Source: Posidonia oceanica (Eukaryota > Streptophyta > Magnoliopsida > Alismatales > Posidoniaceae). From it: a stretch of 64,000 nucleotides of DNA. Below, piece after piece: positions 23,601 to 33,873 of the stretch; position 1 is the first letter of the stretch; every line of letters begins with the position of its first letter. Both the position numbers and the translations under genes were made by a program. The stretch spans positions 12,666,001 through 12,730,000 of the forward strand of contig JAZBRS010000049.1 in NCBI GenBank assembly GCA_037176725.1, given 5' to 3'. The notes under the pieces were generated by a model, which saw nothing but the letters and a program-made list of their open reading frames with translations, searched no databases and was not told the DNA's origin.

Positions 23601-24142
23601 CAGCCAACAAGAACTTGATAGAGATCCTCAAGAAGATGGCAGAAACTCACAAGGACTGGCACGACAAGCTCCCATACACATTATGGGCCTATAGAACATC
23701 GGTCCGAACCTCGACAGTAGCAACTCCATATTCGCTGGTCTATGGCATGGAGGCCGTTTTACCGGTTGAAGTTGAGATCCCATCCTTACAGATTCTAAAG
23801 GAGGCAGAACTGGAAGACGCAGAATGGGTCGAAGACCGCTATGCCCAGTTGAACCTGATCGACGAGCATAGACTGCAGGCAATGCACCACGCTCAATGCT
23901 ATCAGAAGAGGATGGCCAGATCCTATCAGAATAAAGTCAGGCCCAGAAGCTTCACGTCGGGTAACTTGGTCCTGCGAGCTATTCACCTTCCTGACGGCCG
24001 AGGCAAATTCCGGCCCAACTGGCATGGTCCTTACGTCATCAAGCAGATATTCTCTAGGGACGCGGCAATCCTCGAGAGCATGGATCAGGTCGAGCAATCT
24101 GAGCCAGTCAATGCCTGCTACCTCAAGAAATACTACCAGTGA
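20649..24142 (+). pseudogene. E2 pol: RT, RNase H, aRNH, integrase (broken)
   Basis: RT begins with the conserved acidic linker (FEKEILLELIAYEEED), KPVKQKLRRW, PVPKKDGKVRMCIDYRDLN (about 21183), FMDGFSGYNQI and the catalytic YVDD at 21516-21527. RT-linked RNase H (21930-22300) and then aRNH (FFDGAVNKRGRG near 22427, NNEAEYEACILGLR, HGDAMLVVSQVNG) follow. Integrase has a zinc finger (CHKCQIHG near 23212), D in WGIDVIS, D in ISDNGTNF, E in NGAVESANK, and a C-terminal GRGKFRPNWHGPY domain. Stops are TAG at 21126, 21501 and 22487. One base is missing near 21800. From 22517 to the natural TGA at 24140 the frame is open. Product order and the double RNase H fit the Tat lineage. Confidence 0.93.
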
Positions 24143-25630
24143 TCTGGAACTGTATCCTTGCCTTGCAGAACACCCTTTCCCTTGCATTTCATGCATGCAT
24201 GACCATCCCGCTATCATGCACTCACATTTGCATTCTTTTATTTGCTTTACATGCTATTTGGCCAGTCATAAACAGCATCTGCACGTAGCATACAATACCA
24301 TCATCATGCATTACAATCATGGTCCAATGAGGAAAATCGGAAAAGCTTGCCTGCTTGAGAAGGGATCCAACCTCGCTTCATCTGGTCCTACCTAGATGTC
24401 TTAGTCAGTAAGGAAGCCACCTTCAATATGAGAATGGACGAAATGTTCAAACCTCCTAGGACCCATACCTCAAGAGGGAGACAAAATGCTAGGGCGAGAG
24501 CGAGAGTGTGAGCCGTACAAAATTTATATATCCGCCTACCAGCGCACAAAAGAAACAAGAGGATAGAAGGCAAAGATAGAAGCTAGCCCTAGAGTCAAAG
24601 GCGAGCAGAGTAGCCCCATTCCCTCAACCAACCTTGGAGAGGAGTCGAAGCTCATGCCTGGGAAGCACACATTCCCCCACGGACTAGCCACCCCTTTAGC
24701 AGTGACAACTCTTGAACACCAGACCAAGCATCCGTTACCTCCAAGTCAGGGATAGAGTGAGCCTGCTCGTCTATGTGGGAGCAAAATAAAAGAATTAAAA
24801 GAGAAGGTGTAGGTCCCAGAGAGGGTTTGGCACGAAGCCCATTCTCATCTCACCACCAAACAAACACACCCTTACCCTTCCCCGAGTGCCACCAACAGCT
24901 AAGAGTCTAGGTAGAGCCAGATGAGGTTTGAGACCGCTCCCTTCTCCATGGCAGGCATTGAAAGCATTCCATATACTGAGGACGACAAAACGTTGCATCA
25001 ATCATGCATTCATTTAGCACCTCTTTGCCGAACACTGCAAGGTTCCCGCTCGGTTCCGAGCCAAGGCACGCCCCTGCCCGCTACAGAGATCACTAGGCCA
25101 GTATGGCTAAGGACAAGACATTCCTAAGCCGGACATGCATCACTAACTCAATATCAGTCAAAGGCCACCAACAGCAAGCCAGTACCGAAGGATGCATCGA
25201 GTTTAGGCTAGACATTGCTAGTGGATCACAATTCGGAGGTAGAACCCTTGGCAGGAGGCTGAGCAGACTTGCCCATCAGCTTGAGGATCGCAGACACAAA
25301 GTCAGGAGGCTACGCCCGGCCCCCTTGCACCACTCAGAGAGGAGGAAAACACAAGGTTGCCTGTTCAACCGTCCCCGCGTTCAGATCCTACACTTAACTC
25401 CCGCGTTCTGTTACCGCGTGTTTAACAGGGCCTTGGCTACGGAACCACTACTGATGGATTGGTTTGTATTTTGCCTACAAGGCCCAGAAGACCCCAAGTG
25501 CCACAAACAAAAGCCAATGCGGAAGCATGACACAACATCATAATATCTTCATATTCATTAAAATCCGGTTACAAGCATTGGATTTAACCTGCACAAGCCG
25601 TAGGGTTGATCAACATGTTACACTTTGCCT
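24143..25630 (+). other. E2 post-integrase spacer
   Basis: No gene is seen. It matches A 10832-9940. The part 25540-25630 is probably the 3' untranslated end of the antisense PMD2 gene, because 8165-8280 in A has the same content and position relative to the gene. A cluster of TCCCCGCGTT/CTCCCGCGTT/ACCGCGTG motifs at 25370-25425 resembles motifs in the LTR. Confidence 0.6.
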
Positions 25631-27017
25631 TCATCCATCCAAGCTAGACCGCGCCCTCTTGGAGCTCCTGGCATCACTAAATAGAGGACCACTAGGTGGG
25701 ACCTCGCAGATGGGCCATGTTGCTTGCACCTCAGCAATGTATCCAGCAGTACAGTCCGAGCCAGGCACCGCAGCTATGTCAGTGGATCTTATTCTGCCTC
25801 TCATAAGTCGGGCTAGCTCCTCCATCATCACTGAAGAATTGAGCGGATAAGACCGGAATCTCTCGGGCATGTGACCCTCAGTGAATGCATCCTGGCGAAG
25901 GCCGAACTGTCGTAGCACTCGGATGGGATGAAACTCAACACCCCCAATAAACCCCGGTAGGACAACCAACCGTGCGTTGTTTCCATTAAAGAACACAGTA
26001 AATGGATCTGCCACGGTAAGGAGAATCCGCCAGACCACGGTATCCCCAGTCAGCCCCTCCAGCTTCTCATACTCCTCCCAGACGCTCCCTATGGCCCGGG
26101 CGTGCCCAAAGCGGCAGTAGCTTTCAAAGACAAGACGCTAAGGGCGGATAGCCATTGCCCCCATGTGGCAAGCCAGCCAGACCTGAAAGAAAGAGCATAA
26201 CAGAGTCAGCAGAGCAGAAACAGATTAGGGTAGTTATAATGAGCAGTTTACCTGAATCATAGCTGCACAGCCATGGAAATGGCGACAGCAGTGTGAGACC
26301 CTGTCCAGCCCGCAGAAGGTCTCTGCTAAAATCATCGGTGCCAGATCAATCTACCAGGTTACTACAACCAAGGCTACCTCGGCCACCTCAACGGCGACAG
26401 CCAGCTGGCCATGGCCAAAGATCAGCTCACCAAGGAAGCGAGTGACGAACCCCCTAAGCCACAACTCGTCACCCAAGGTGGCACGCCTCAGGATCATCTG
26501 CTCAAAATATTCCAGGCGGATCCTAGGCGTCGGCCCGTCAGTATGGATCAACCTTTCTGCACACTCCCCAGGAGTGAGGCCTGTCAGCTAACGTAGGACG
26601 GACGCATAGCCCTCGCGTCTCATAAACACAACAGGCCCTGACAGTGGCGACAAGCCGTAGATCCGGCGCACCTCCTCCAAGGTGGGCATCATTTCCACTG
26701 AACCAAAGTAGAAAACATGGAACGAGGGCTTCCAGAACCTCGCCGCAGCGCAGAGGAGGTGGCGACTGACTTCCACCTTTGCTACATTCAGTGTCCGGAA
26801 GGAAATGCCCCACAACCGCAGTGTCTCACGATCATCGGCAGTAAGACTTTTGATCCATGCCCGTAGTACCCCCGAGCAATGAACTGGGGTGACCAAAGTG
26901 GGAAAAGCCTGCACAAAAACAAATGCAAAGATTAGAATAGAGCACAACTAACCAAGAAGAGCGAAAGTGGGAAGGCTGGACAGCAGCCTCGTCGAGCCGG
27001 CAGGAGCCCCCCACCAT
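25631..27017 (-). pseudogene. PMD2: antisense plant-mobile-domain-like gene of E2
   Basis: The frame is opposite to pol. Candidate first exon MVGGSCRLDEAAVQPSHF (27017 leftward), then an intron ending TTGTGCAG before 26908, then the core: PTLVTPVHCS, ARFWKPSFHVFYFGSVEM, PTLEEVRRIYGLSPLSG (about 26655), GDELWLRGFVTRFLGELIFGHG, AETFCGLDRVSHCCRHF. A 69-bp intron (26183-26251, GTAAAC..CTTTCAG) separates this from VWLACHMG..RLVVLPGFIGGVEF and a C-terminus ending TGA at 25631. Stops interrupt it near 26590, 26350 and 26140. The core resembles plant mobile domain and related transposon-borne families; assignment is by pattern only. A TATA-like TATAAATA lies at 27160. Function is unknown. Confidence 0.72.
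26183..26251 (-). other. Intron in PMD2 of E2
   Basis: GT-AG boundaries on the minus strand: ..ATTCAG|GTAAACTGC and CTTTCTTTCAG|GTCTGG. Removing it joins ..HGCAAMIQ to VWLACHMG, exactly colinear with YGCRTLVQIWLAAHLE of A, where no intron is present. Confidence 0.85.
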
Positions 27018-27541
27018 GGAAACCTAGGGTGTGATGGGCCAACCATGGAAATCAAGGAAAAAGTAGGAGAAACCCACCATTTTGGAGAAAAATGGGAGAA
27101 GGGGAGGCCACAGGGTTCTTGGGAGGCGTCTGGCACTCCCATGCGCTGTGGGGGGCATATAAATAGGTGCCCTAGAAGTGCAGATCACGTGACACAAGGA
27201 CAGGCCTCTTGGTCCCGCGTTGAGGTCCCACGTTCAGCTCCCGCGCTTTTTACAGTAAAAATTCTGGCTGTGACTTAAGTTAACTTAAGTCGCCCATAAC
27301 CCGTGGAACCTCCAGAAAACTGCAAAAGAGGCCACTTGCTTGATCATACAGACACATGCATTCAGTACAAGCACAGATACACATATTTTGCCATCCAAAG
27401 GGCCCCCCGGGCATTTTTTTTCTTTCTGCATTCCATATCCAGTTCAGTTTACAGTATAAGGAGTACAGACAGAGGATAAAGCATAAAGAAAGCAACATAA
27501 TGCAAACAGTCCAGCAAACAAAATTCCATGACTACAGGCAC

Positions 27542-29850
27542 CTAGTCTTCCTCAGACGAGTCAGGAGGCGGGGTGCCATGGATCCTCAAGAGGCCTTCCC
27601 TGTCCTGCTTTCTTCGCAGTCTCCTGGCAAGTCTGGCAGCAACTGAATGAGACTGTGAGGGACCCGACCCTGTGCTGCACTCCCCGGCAAGAGACTCTGC
27701 ATCTGACACATCCGCCAAGGCGAAGTCCACGCTGAACTCCCCACTGGATTCAGTGTTGACGGCTGGATGGGAGCTACTCCCCTGAAAAGCAAACATAAGA
27801 CATTTTAGCAAGCATTTATGGTAAATTAGGCTATTTGCATTTAATTCAAGTTTGTACCTCTGGAAGCCGTCGCTGCCGCCTCGCTTGTGCCAAAGAACCA
27901 GATATGTCAGAGCAGGCGAATATACGTTTACAAGCAAAGTTAAAAGCTATTCTATAGCTATTTTACCCGAGCTGCCCACATCTGCTGCATCCAATCTCGC
28001 AGTCGCACCTCGAAAGCCTGTATTCAAGTCAAAAAGTCAGGATGTGAAGATAGATACTACATTTATCAGATCTACAGTGGTATTAAGAGTCCTTTACCTG
28101 ACTCCAGCCCTCATTGTACCACATCTGCGTCTGTCCCTCCCAAAGATCCTCCGGGAACAAGTGCGGTTTGCCGACCCGCTCGAACCAATCCATATACTCA
28201 TTGCGGGAGACCTCCCGGATGGTGAACCGGCTCTGGGCCATCGCCGACGTAGCCAAAGCAGTCCTAGCAGCAGCCCGAGTTAGAATCTCGAACACCATAT
28301 CAGCAAGCGGCGGCTTGGGGATGCTGAACGCCCAAGTGAACTGGTGACGAACCCGCCCGGGGAGGTAGTAAGCATATCGTTTGAGGCAGAAAAACTGAAC
28401 CTGCACTCTCCTCAGCCTCCGACCCGAGACCAGGGGAGCCCACTCCAAGGTCTCGTACCTCTGAAAAGGACGCAGGTCCACCTGAAAGCAAACAGAACAA
28501 TCATCAGAACAGTTTTTCTAAGCAGTTTATGAGCAGCTAATGCAAACTGAAATTTGAAGCTCACCTCGTCAGCCTAGATGATATCCAGGAGGTACCGGTA
28601 CGACTCGTACCCATACACACCCAAGGCCGCCAAGTGATCTGGCTCGCACCACTTCCGGGGAAGTGGAAGAAGCTCGGGACGAAGGCGGAAGAAGTAATGT
28701 CCCCGCCAAGAGTGCTCCATTGCCCAGTATTGCAAGGCAAGCAGGCAAATATGTCAGTACAGCCAATAAATAAACAGAGCTGAAAGTAATGCAGAATAGA
28801 AGCAAATTTAACACTTACAGTGATCAGGGGGTACAGGCCCACGTATGCCCGATGGTTCTTGCGAACCACGTCGTCCAGGCCGCACAAGAGATATGCATAG
28901 CTGGCGCCTCCCCAGTCATAGTGCCAAAGCTCACCCAAGTCAGCTAGGTAGACGAGCCAATCCACGTGGACGCAATATCCGGACACATCGCAGAAGACGA
29001 CCCCTAGCAGGTCTAGCAAGAAGTGGCGAAGGACGAAGGCTGCCTCCGCCGAGCCAGGGGCTAGGTCTGGCCAAATCCCGCTCCACTCTTGCAGCCATGA
29101 CGCACAGAAATTGTAGGTCAAGGGCGTCTGGTCCGGCGCTGGCCTCCCTAGCAACTCAGGAACTCTGGCGTATCCCAGAACGTCCTTGCCCACTACGGGC
29201 TCTCCTCCAAAGGTCAATCCAGACAGCAGGGCCCAGTGCTCAGGCAGAATCGTCATCTCCCCATACGGGAAGTGGAAGGTGTGCGTCTCAAACCGCCACT
29301 GCTCAACCAGAGCCCAGAAGAAGTTGTAGTAGCCGTGGACGGCTGGAATCCTCAGAAAGCTGCCAAAGGGACTCTGATGCAGCAAAAAGTCCCGTAAAAA
29401 GTCCGACAGGCGGTGAAAGTGAGCCAACAACGGTGCCCAACCGCACCGCATCACCCAGCGGAGATTCCCATCCTGTATAAGCAGCAGAACAGGTCAGAAA
29501 GGGCCAGTGTGCATGCGAAGCAGGTAACTAACAGGGAAAGAGCTGCCTTACCTCAAACCAGTCCTGGTCGTAGATGTGGTCCCCACTAAGCAGGCGGCCA
29601 TCATAGTTTCCCGCTTCCTACCAAAAGTTCGAAGCAAGAATCAGAAGCAGACGGAAGCAGAAACAAAAATACAGATCAAAAAGCTGGGTTTTGAGTCTAC
29701 CTCTAAGGGAATGGCTGGACCTGGACTAGCGGAACCCTCTCACGAGTCATTCGAGTCGGAAGCGCCCCCAGATGCCTGGGATCCCGAGGCTCGCTGTCCC
29801 CGGGACCTCAAGCTCGAGGCACCGCTCGCACCCGCTCGCCTCGAACCAAA
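27542..29850 (-). pseudogene. PMD1: antisense multi-exon plant mobile domain gene of E2
   Basis: Eight exons with GT-AG borders can be read on the minus strand: 29850-29701, 29617-29552, 29472-28819, about 28736-28565, 28481-28098, 28017-27967, 27883-27858 and 27781-27542 (TAG at 27542). The first three are all phase 0. Exon 3 carries the plant mobile domain signature: RWVMRCGWAPLL, VEQWRFETHTFHFPYGEMTI, LPEHWALLSGLTFGGEPV. Later exons give RGHYFFRLRPELLPLPRKWC, then ETLEWAPLVSGRRLRRVQVQ and a Ser/Arg-rich tail. It is broken by TGA in exon 1, TAG near 28577, and a changed acceptor before exon 4 (AA instead of AG near 28737). It is antisense to pol and immediately upstream of PMD2. PMD proteins occur in plant transposons and MAIL-type host proteins; the role here is unknown. 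Confidence 0.82.
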
Positions 29851-32589
29851 CTGCAAAGCAAAAGTCAAGAGGGTCAGAGCGAATCATATTCCAAGTGCAA
29901 AAAAAAGAACGCAATAGCATTTATTTCACGAAATAATGCCCAACATAAGCGGGATTGTGCACACGCAAATGCAAACAACAGGCATGCCATAAGAACATCA
30001 CGGGTGCATGAAAATCAGGCAAATGGCAGTACAAGCATACTTTATCAAGTATTTAAACAAATACTGGTATTTAAAATACAGCCAAGATCAAACAAAGTGC
30101 ATAGCCAAGGCTAACAGAGTACAGTGCATAGCAAGCAGACATATATTCGACATATTATGTCAAAATTCAGACAAACCTAAACAAAGCATCATCGGGTTTA
30201 GCAGAAAAATCAGAATACAGCTCAAAGCAGCCAAATACATACAGGCAAAGTTTCAGAACTTAAATGCTAAGTCCAGAGACCAATTTAGCATGCCATATTC
30301 AGCAGAAAAAGGAAAGCATAGCTTGCAAATAGGTCAGTAGAGTAGTGCCAGATCTAATCATGCATTTTTCAAACAGGTTCACGGCACATTACATCAAGCT
30401 GGAAATTACAAATCTGTTGTGGAAATCAGTAAATGAGAAAACAAGCATGGCATTCAGTCCGGCATACAAAAAAAAAACCAAGAAGGCAGGACACAGATTT
30501 GATCATGTACACAAGTTTGTTTATGACATTCAGATCATATCAAAAAAATTCATCATCATTTGATCTTGAAAATGAACTAAGCTTGGCATACATCAATCAT
30601 GGTATATAGACAAACAGTAAATGCAAAAAAAAAATCAAACAAGCATGGCGCATGGCAAGCATAGCTAAACAAAAATTATCAGTAGCATGGCACATGGTGA
30701 ATCCAAGGAAAATGATATTGTCAAGGCTTCATACAGTGATTTCAGACAAGCAAAATGGAGTGGGAACCCAACCCACCGACGGCCAACACCTGCACAGCCG
30801 TGCTTCTGCACCAGCAGAACCACCCCCTAGCCAAGCACTGCAGCCACAAGCCACCCACCACGGTGCCGGGTCGCCCTAGCACAGCCGTGCCCCCACTGCC
30901 GGCACAGCAGCCCCTTAGTGTCGGCCGAGCACCACTGACAGTGCAGTCCCTTCGTGTTGCAAACCCACTGACAGAGCAACCCCTTCATGCCATGAGCACC
31001 ACAGCCGACCGCTCAAGCCATCCACCCACCTATCGTGCACCCATCACCGGCAACCCGAGCCCGGCGACATCCCGGAGGAGAAGGGAAGAAGAGGAGATGA
31101 AGACGGCATACAAAAGGAAAAAGGGAAGGAGGAATACGAGGCATACCATTTTTGTTGATGTCGCCGAAGAATCCCCACCGCCATCGGAGATCAGCCCCGC
31201 CTCAAATCCCGCTCCCTGCGCTCGCGGGGGTCCTCCCACGGAAGAGTTTTTGCAAGCCACTGTGCCTCTATCGCCGCCGCCCCACGATCTCGCCACCGAC
31301 GCCACCACCCACCGCCACACACAGGTGGAAGGGAGACAAGCAGACACTGTTGGAGCTTGAGAAATGAGGAGAAGAATGAGGAGGAAAGCCTTGGACGGCT
31401 TTTTTGTGCTTGAAACAAAAAAAATGCAAATCAAAAACTTAGCAGCATGTGGCATGAAATGAAATAAAGGAATAATGCCATCTTAAGTCAAAAATTGTTG
31501 TTTGCAACCAAATGAAGGGATGCAACCCCCAGGAGCCATGAGGCAGTTGTGGCAGTTACCCAAGTGGGACCCACCAGGTTTTAAAACCTTTGGCAATCCC
31601 GACAAATTTCTTCAGGGGCCAAAGCGCAATTTACCCAGAAATTTGCATTTTGCACTCTGATTTTGCAGCAACCAATCAGAGAACCCTCTACTTGACAAAA
31701 TTGTCATTGGGCCTGGCACAGGTAGACATCACCAAGGAGACTCCCAGAATAGTGAAATTTGCCTCAGAATCCTGCAGTTTTGCAAAATTGCACACAGGTC
31801 CCTGGCTTTTCGCAGACGGCGAAAATGATCACAACGCCATGATAGAACTCTTACATCGATGTTCGGCAGCACTCGTCGCATCACAGATGCCCCAGGGTAG
31901 GCAGCAGAGCAATGGCATTCAGCAAATTGCAAAAACAACCCTTAGTTCTCTAAAAAACTGCATAAAGGCCCCTAGCTTTCGCACGAGCACTGAGAATGGC
32001 CACGGTCCGAGGCAGAGCCCTCACGGCAGTGCATCAATGTTGTCACGCCATAAATGCCCTGGTCGAACAACAGAACGGCAGCATCCGTTAGCCCATAGGT
32101 CAATTCTATCATCAGTTTGCAGAAATTGCAGATAGGCCCTTGGCTTTCACAAGAATGTCAAATCAGCTCCGGTTTCCAACCGAGCCTCGGCAGGATCCTT
32201 TGTGGTCACAAGGGATCAGAGCAGGACCTGATCAGGTCGCTACAGCCCAGGACGGGCAGTGAGCCTCGCAATTTGGACAAATTGCAGAGAGACCCCTACA
32301 GTTATATTGGGCAATTTGAACCTCTTCAGGAAGATTGGCCGAACGAAGCTGCCATGCACCGTAAACTGAGTGATCTGCATAAGAGCCCCTACCAGAACAG
32401 AAGCCACAGTTTCGCCCCTCGAGGCGATGCAGTCACAAGCCTTTCAGCGTCGGAGCGCACCCGCGTCCTGGATTTCTTTCTCAAGCTGACACCCCTAACT
32501 GTCACGGGACCGTCTCTGGACCTCTGCCAAACCTCCAGGCATTGGTATTCCTGTTATCTTTGTGGTCGATAAGTCCAAAACATATCGCA
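29851..32589. other. E2 region between PMD1 and the 68-bp array
   Basis: No gene can be supported. 29900-30750 is AT-rich. 31030-31400 is GC-rich on the minus strand, contains a possible donor ACAAAAATG|GTATGC near 31144, and could be a first exon or 5' untranslated region of PMD1 with a long intron. 31760-32400 repeats a loose motif AAATTGCA..AGGCCCCTNG every 100-160 bp. The 201-aa ORF at 30755-31360 has no recognisable pattern. Confidence 0.45.
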
Positions 32590-33075
32590 TTTCAGCCTTT
32601 CTCGCGCGTCTTCGTTCCAGATGGACGGAGCCCCACCTGCTTGTTTCCTCGGTCGAGGACAAGCCTTTCTCACGCGTCTTCGTTCCAGACAGATGGAGCC
32701 CCGCCTGCTTGTTTCCTCGGTCGAGGACAAGCCTTTCTCGCGCGTCTTCGTTCCAGACGGACGGAGCCCCACCGGCTTGTTTCCTCGGTCGAGGACAAGC
32801 CTTTCTCGTGTGTCTTCGTTCTAGACGGACGGAGCCCCGCCTGCTTGTTTCCTCGATCGAGGACAAGCCTTTCTCGCGCGTCTTCGTTCCAGACGGACGG
32901 AGCTCCGCCTGCTTGTTTCCTCGGTCGAGGACAAACCTTTCTCGTGCATCTTCATTCCAGACCGACGGAGCCCCGCCTGCTTGTTTCCTCGATCGAGGAC
33001 AAATCTTTCTCGCGCATCTTCGTTCCAGACCGACGGAGCCCTGCCTGCTTGTTTCCTCAGTCGAGGACAAGCCCC
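32590..33075 (+). repeat. 68-bp tandem repeat array of E2
   Basis: Seven units with exact spacing: GAGGACAA occurs at 32655, 32723, 32791, 32859, 32927, 32995 and 33063. Each unit contains the hairpin GCTTG-TT-TCCTCG(G/A)TCGAGGA-CAAGC. Because 68 is not a multiple of 3, long ORFs hop through the units in all frames on both strands and are artefacts. Position and hairpin match the array of element A. Confidence 0.95.
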
Positions 33076-33400
33076 TTCTCTGCTCGGGCTAGCAGCCCTA
33101 ACTGCTCAGTCAACAATCGTCAAAATGTCTGCTCGGGCTGACAGCCCTAACTGCCCAGATGACATCCATCAAAATGTCTGGAGCTTCTCTGCCCGGCCTA
33201 GCATCCCTAACTGTTCGGCTGACATTCGTCACCATGTTTGGAGTGTTTTTGCTGTCCCCTGGCATCGTTTCTCGATACTAGGGGCATCTTTTTTCCGCTG
33301 CCTTGGGGGATCTTTCCCTTCTTCGGGCTGACAGCCCTTAATTGCTCGATTGACACCCGTCATAGTTGTCTCGCACACCTCTTTTTTCCACCAGGAACAC
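33076..33400 (+). repeat. Second degenerate repeat after the 68-bp array
   Basis: About four units of 55-80 bp: CTGCTCGGGCTGACAGCCCT AACTG.. GACATCCGTC. GGGCTGACAGCCC and GGGCTAGCAGCCC form small hairpins. The last unit at 33325 is separated from the others by a unique stretch with CCCCTGGCATCGTTTCTCGA. Confidence 0.65.
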
Positions 33401-33857
33401 CTCGACTGCCCCCTGGCATCATTACTTGATACCAGGGGCATCTTCTTTCGATTGTCCTAGGTCGTCGTTCTCTCCTCATCGGGCCAATAAGCCGAACTAT
33501 CCAGTGGTGAGTCCGTCAACTCATCGCGCATTGCATCATTTGCATACACTGCATCGCCCTCGCTTAGAGCAATCCTCGGCGGACGGCACCCCGCGTCTGA
33601 ACCGTACACCGCTCAGCACGCACCAGCATACCATTAGCATCTCAAGACTAACACTAACATTGCATCCTAACTTTTGCATTTTGCACTGGCGTTTGCATTC
33701 GCATTGGCATTCGCATTTGCATTGCGGCAACGAGTCACAACTTTTTCGATGCATCCATCGAATAAGTGACTCACATCGATAGCAACATTTCTCCCACCAA
33801 CTCCAAGCGGGGTGTCTTTGTCAACCCTAAGCAACGGCCTTGGTCCCCTCAACCTAG

Positions 33858-33873
33858 CTCAGGGAGGGGCATC
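33858..33873 (+). other. E2 polypurine tract and LTR junction
   Basis: CTCAGGGAGGGGCATC directly precedes the 3' LTR. The same AGGAAGGGGCATC or AGGAAGGGGAATC precedes the LTRs of elements C and B, so this tract is conserved across three elements. It would prime plus-strand DNA synthesis. Confidence 0.88.

Noticed and set aside
27542..29850. Host PMD/MAIL gene independent of the transposon
   Set aside because: It lies between E2 integrase and E2 PPT within the LTR and target-duplication borders, with a PMD2-like relative in A; an element-borne gene is the simpler reading.
32495..33141. Overlapping ORFs of up to 199 aa
   Set aside because: The 68-bp hairpin array read in several frames.
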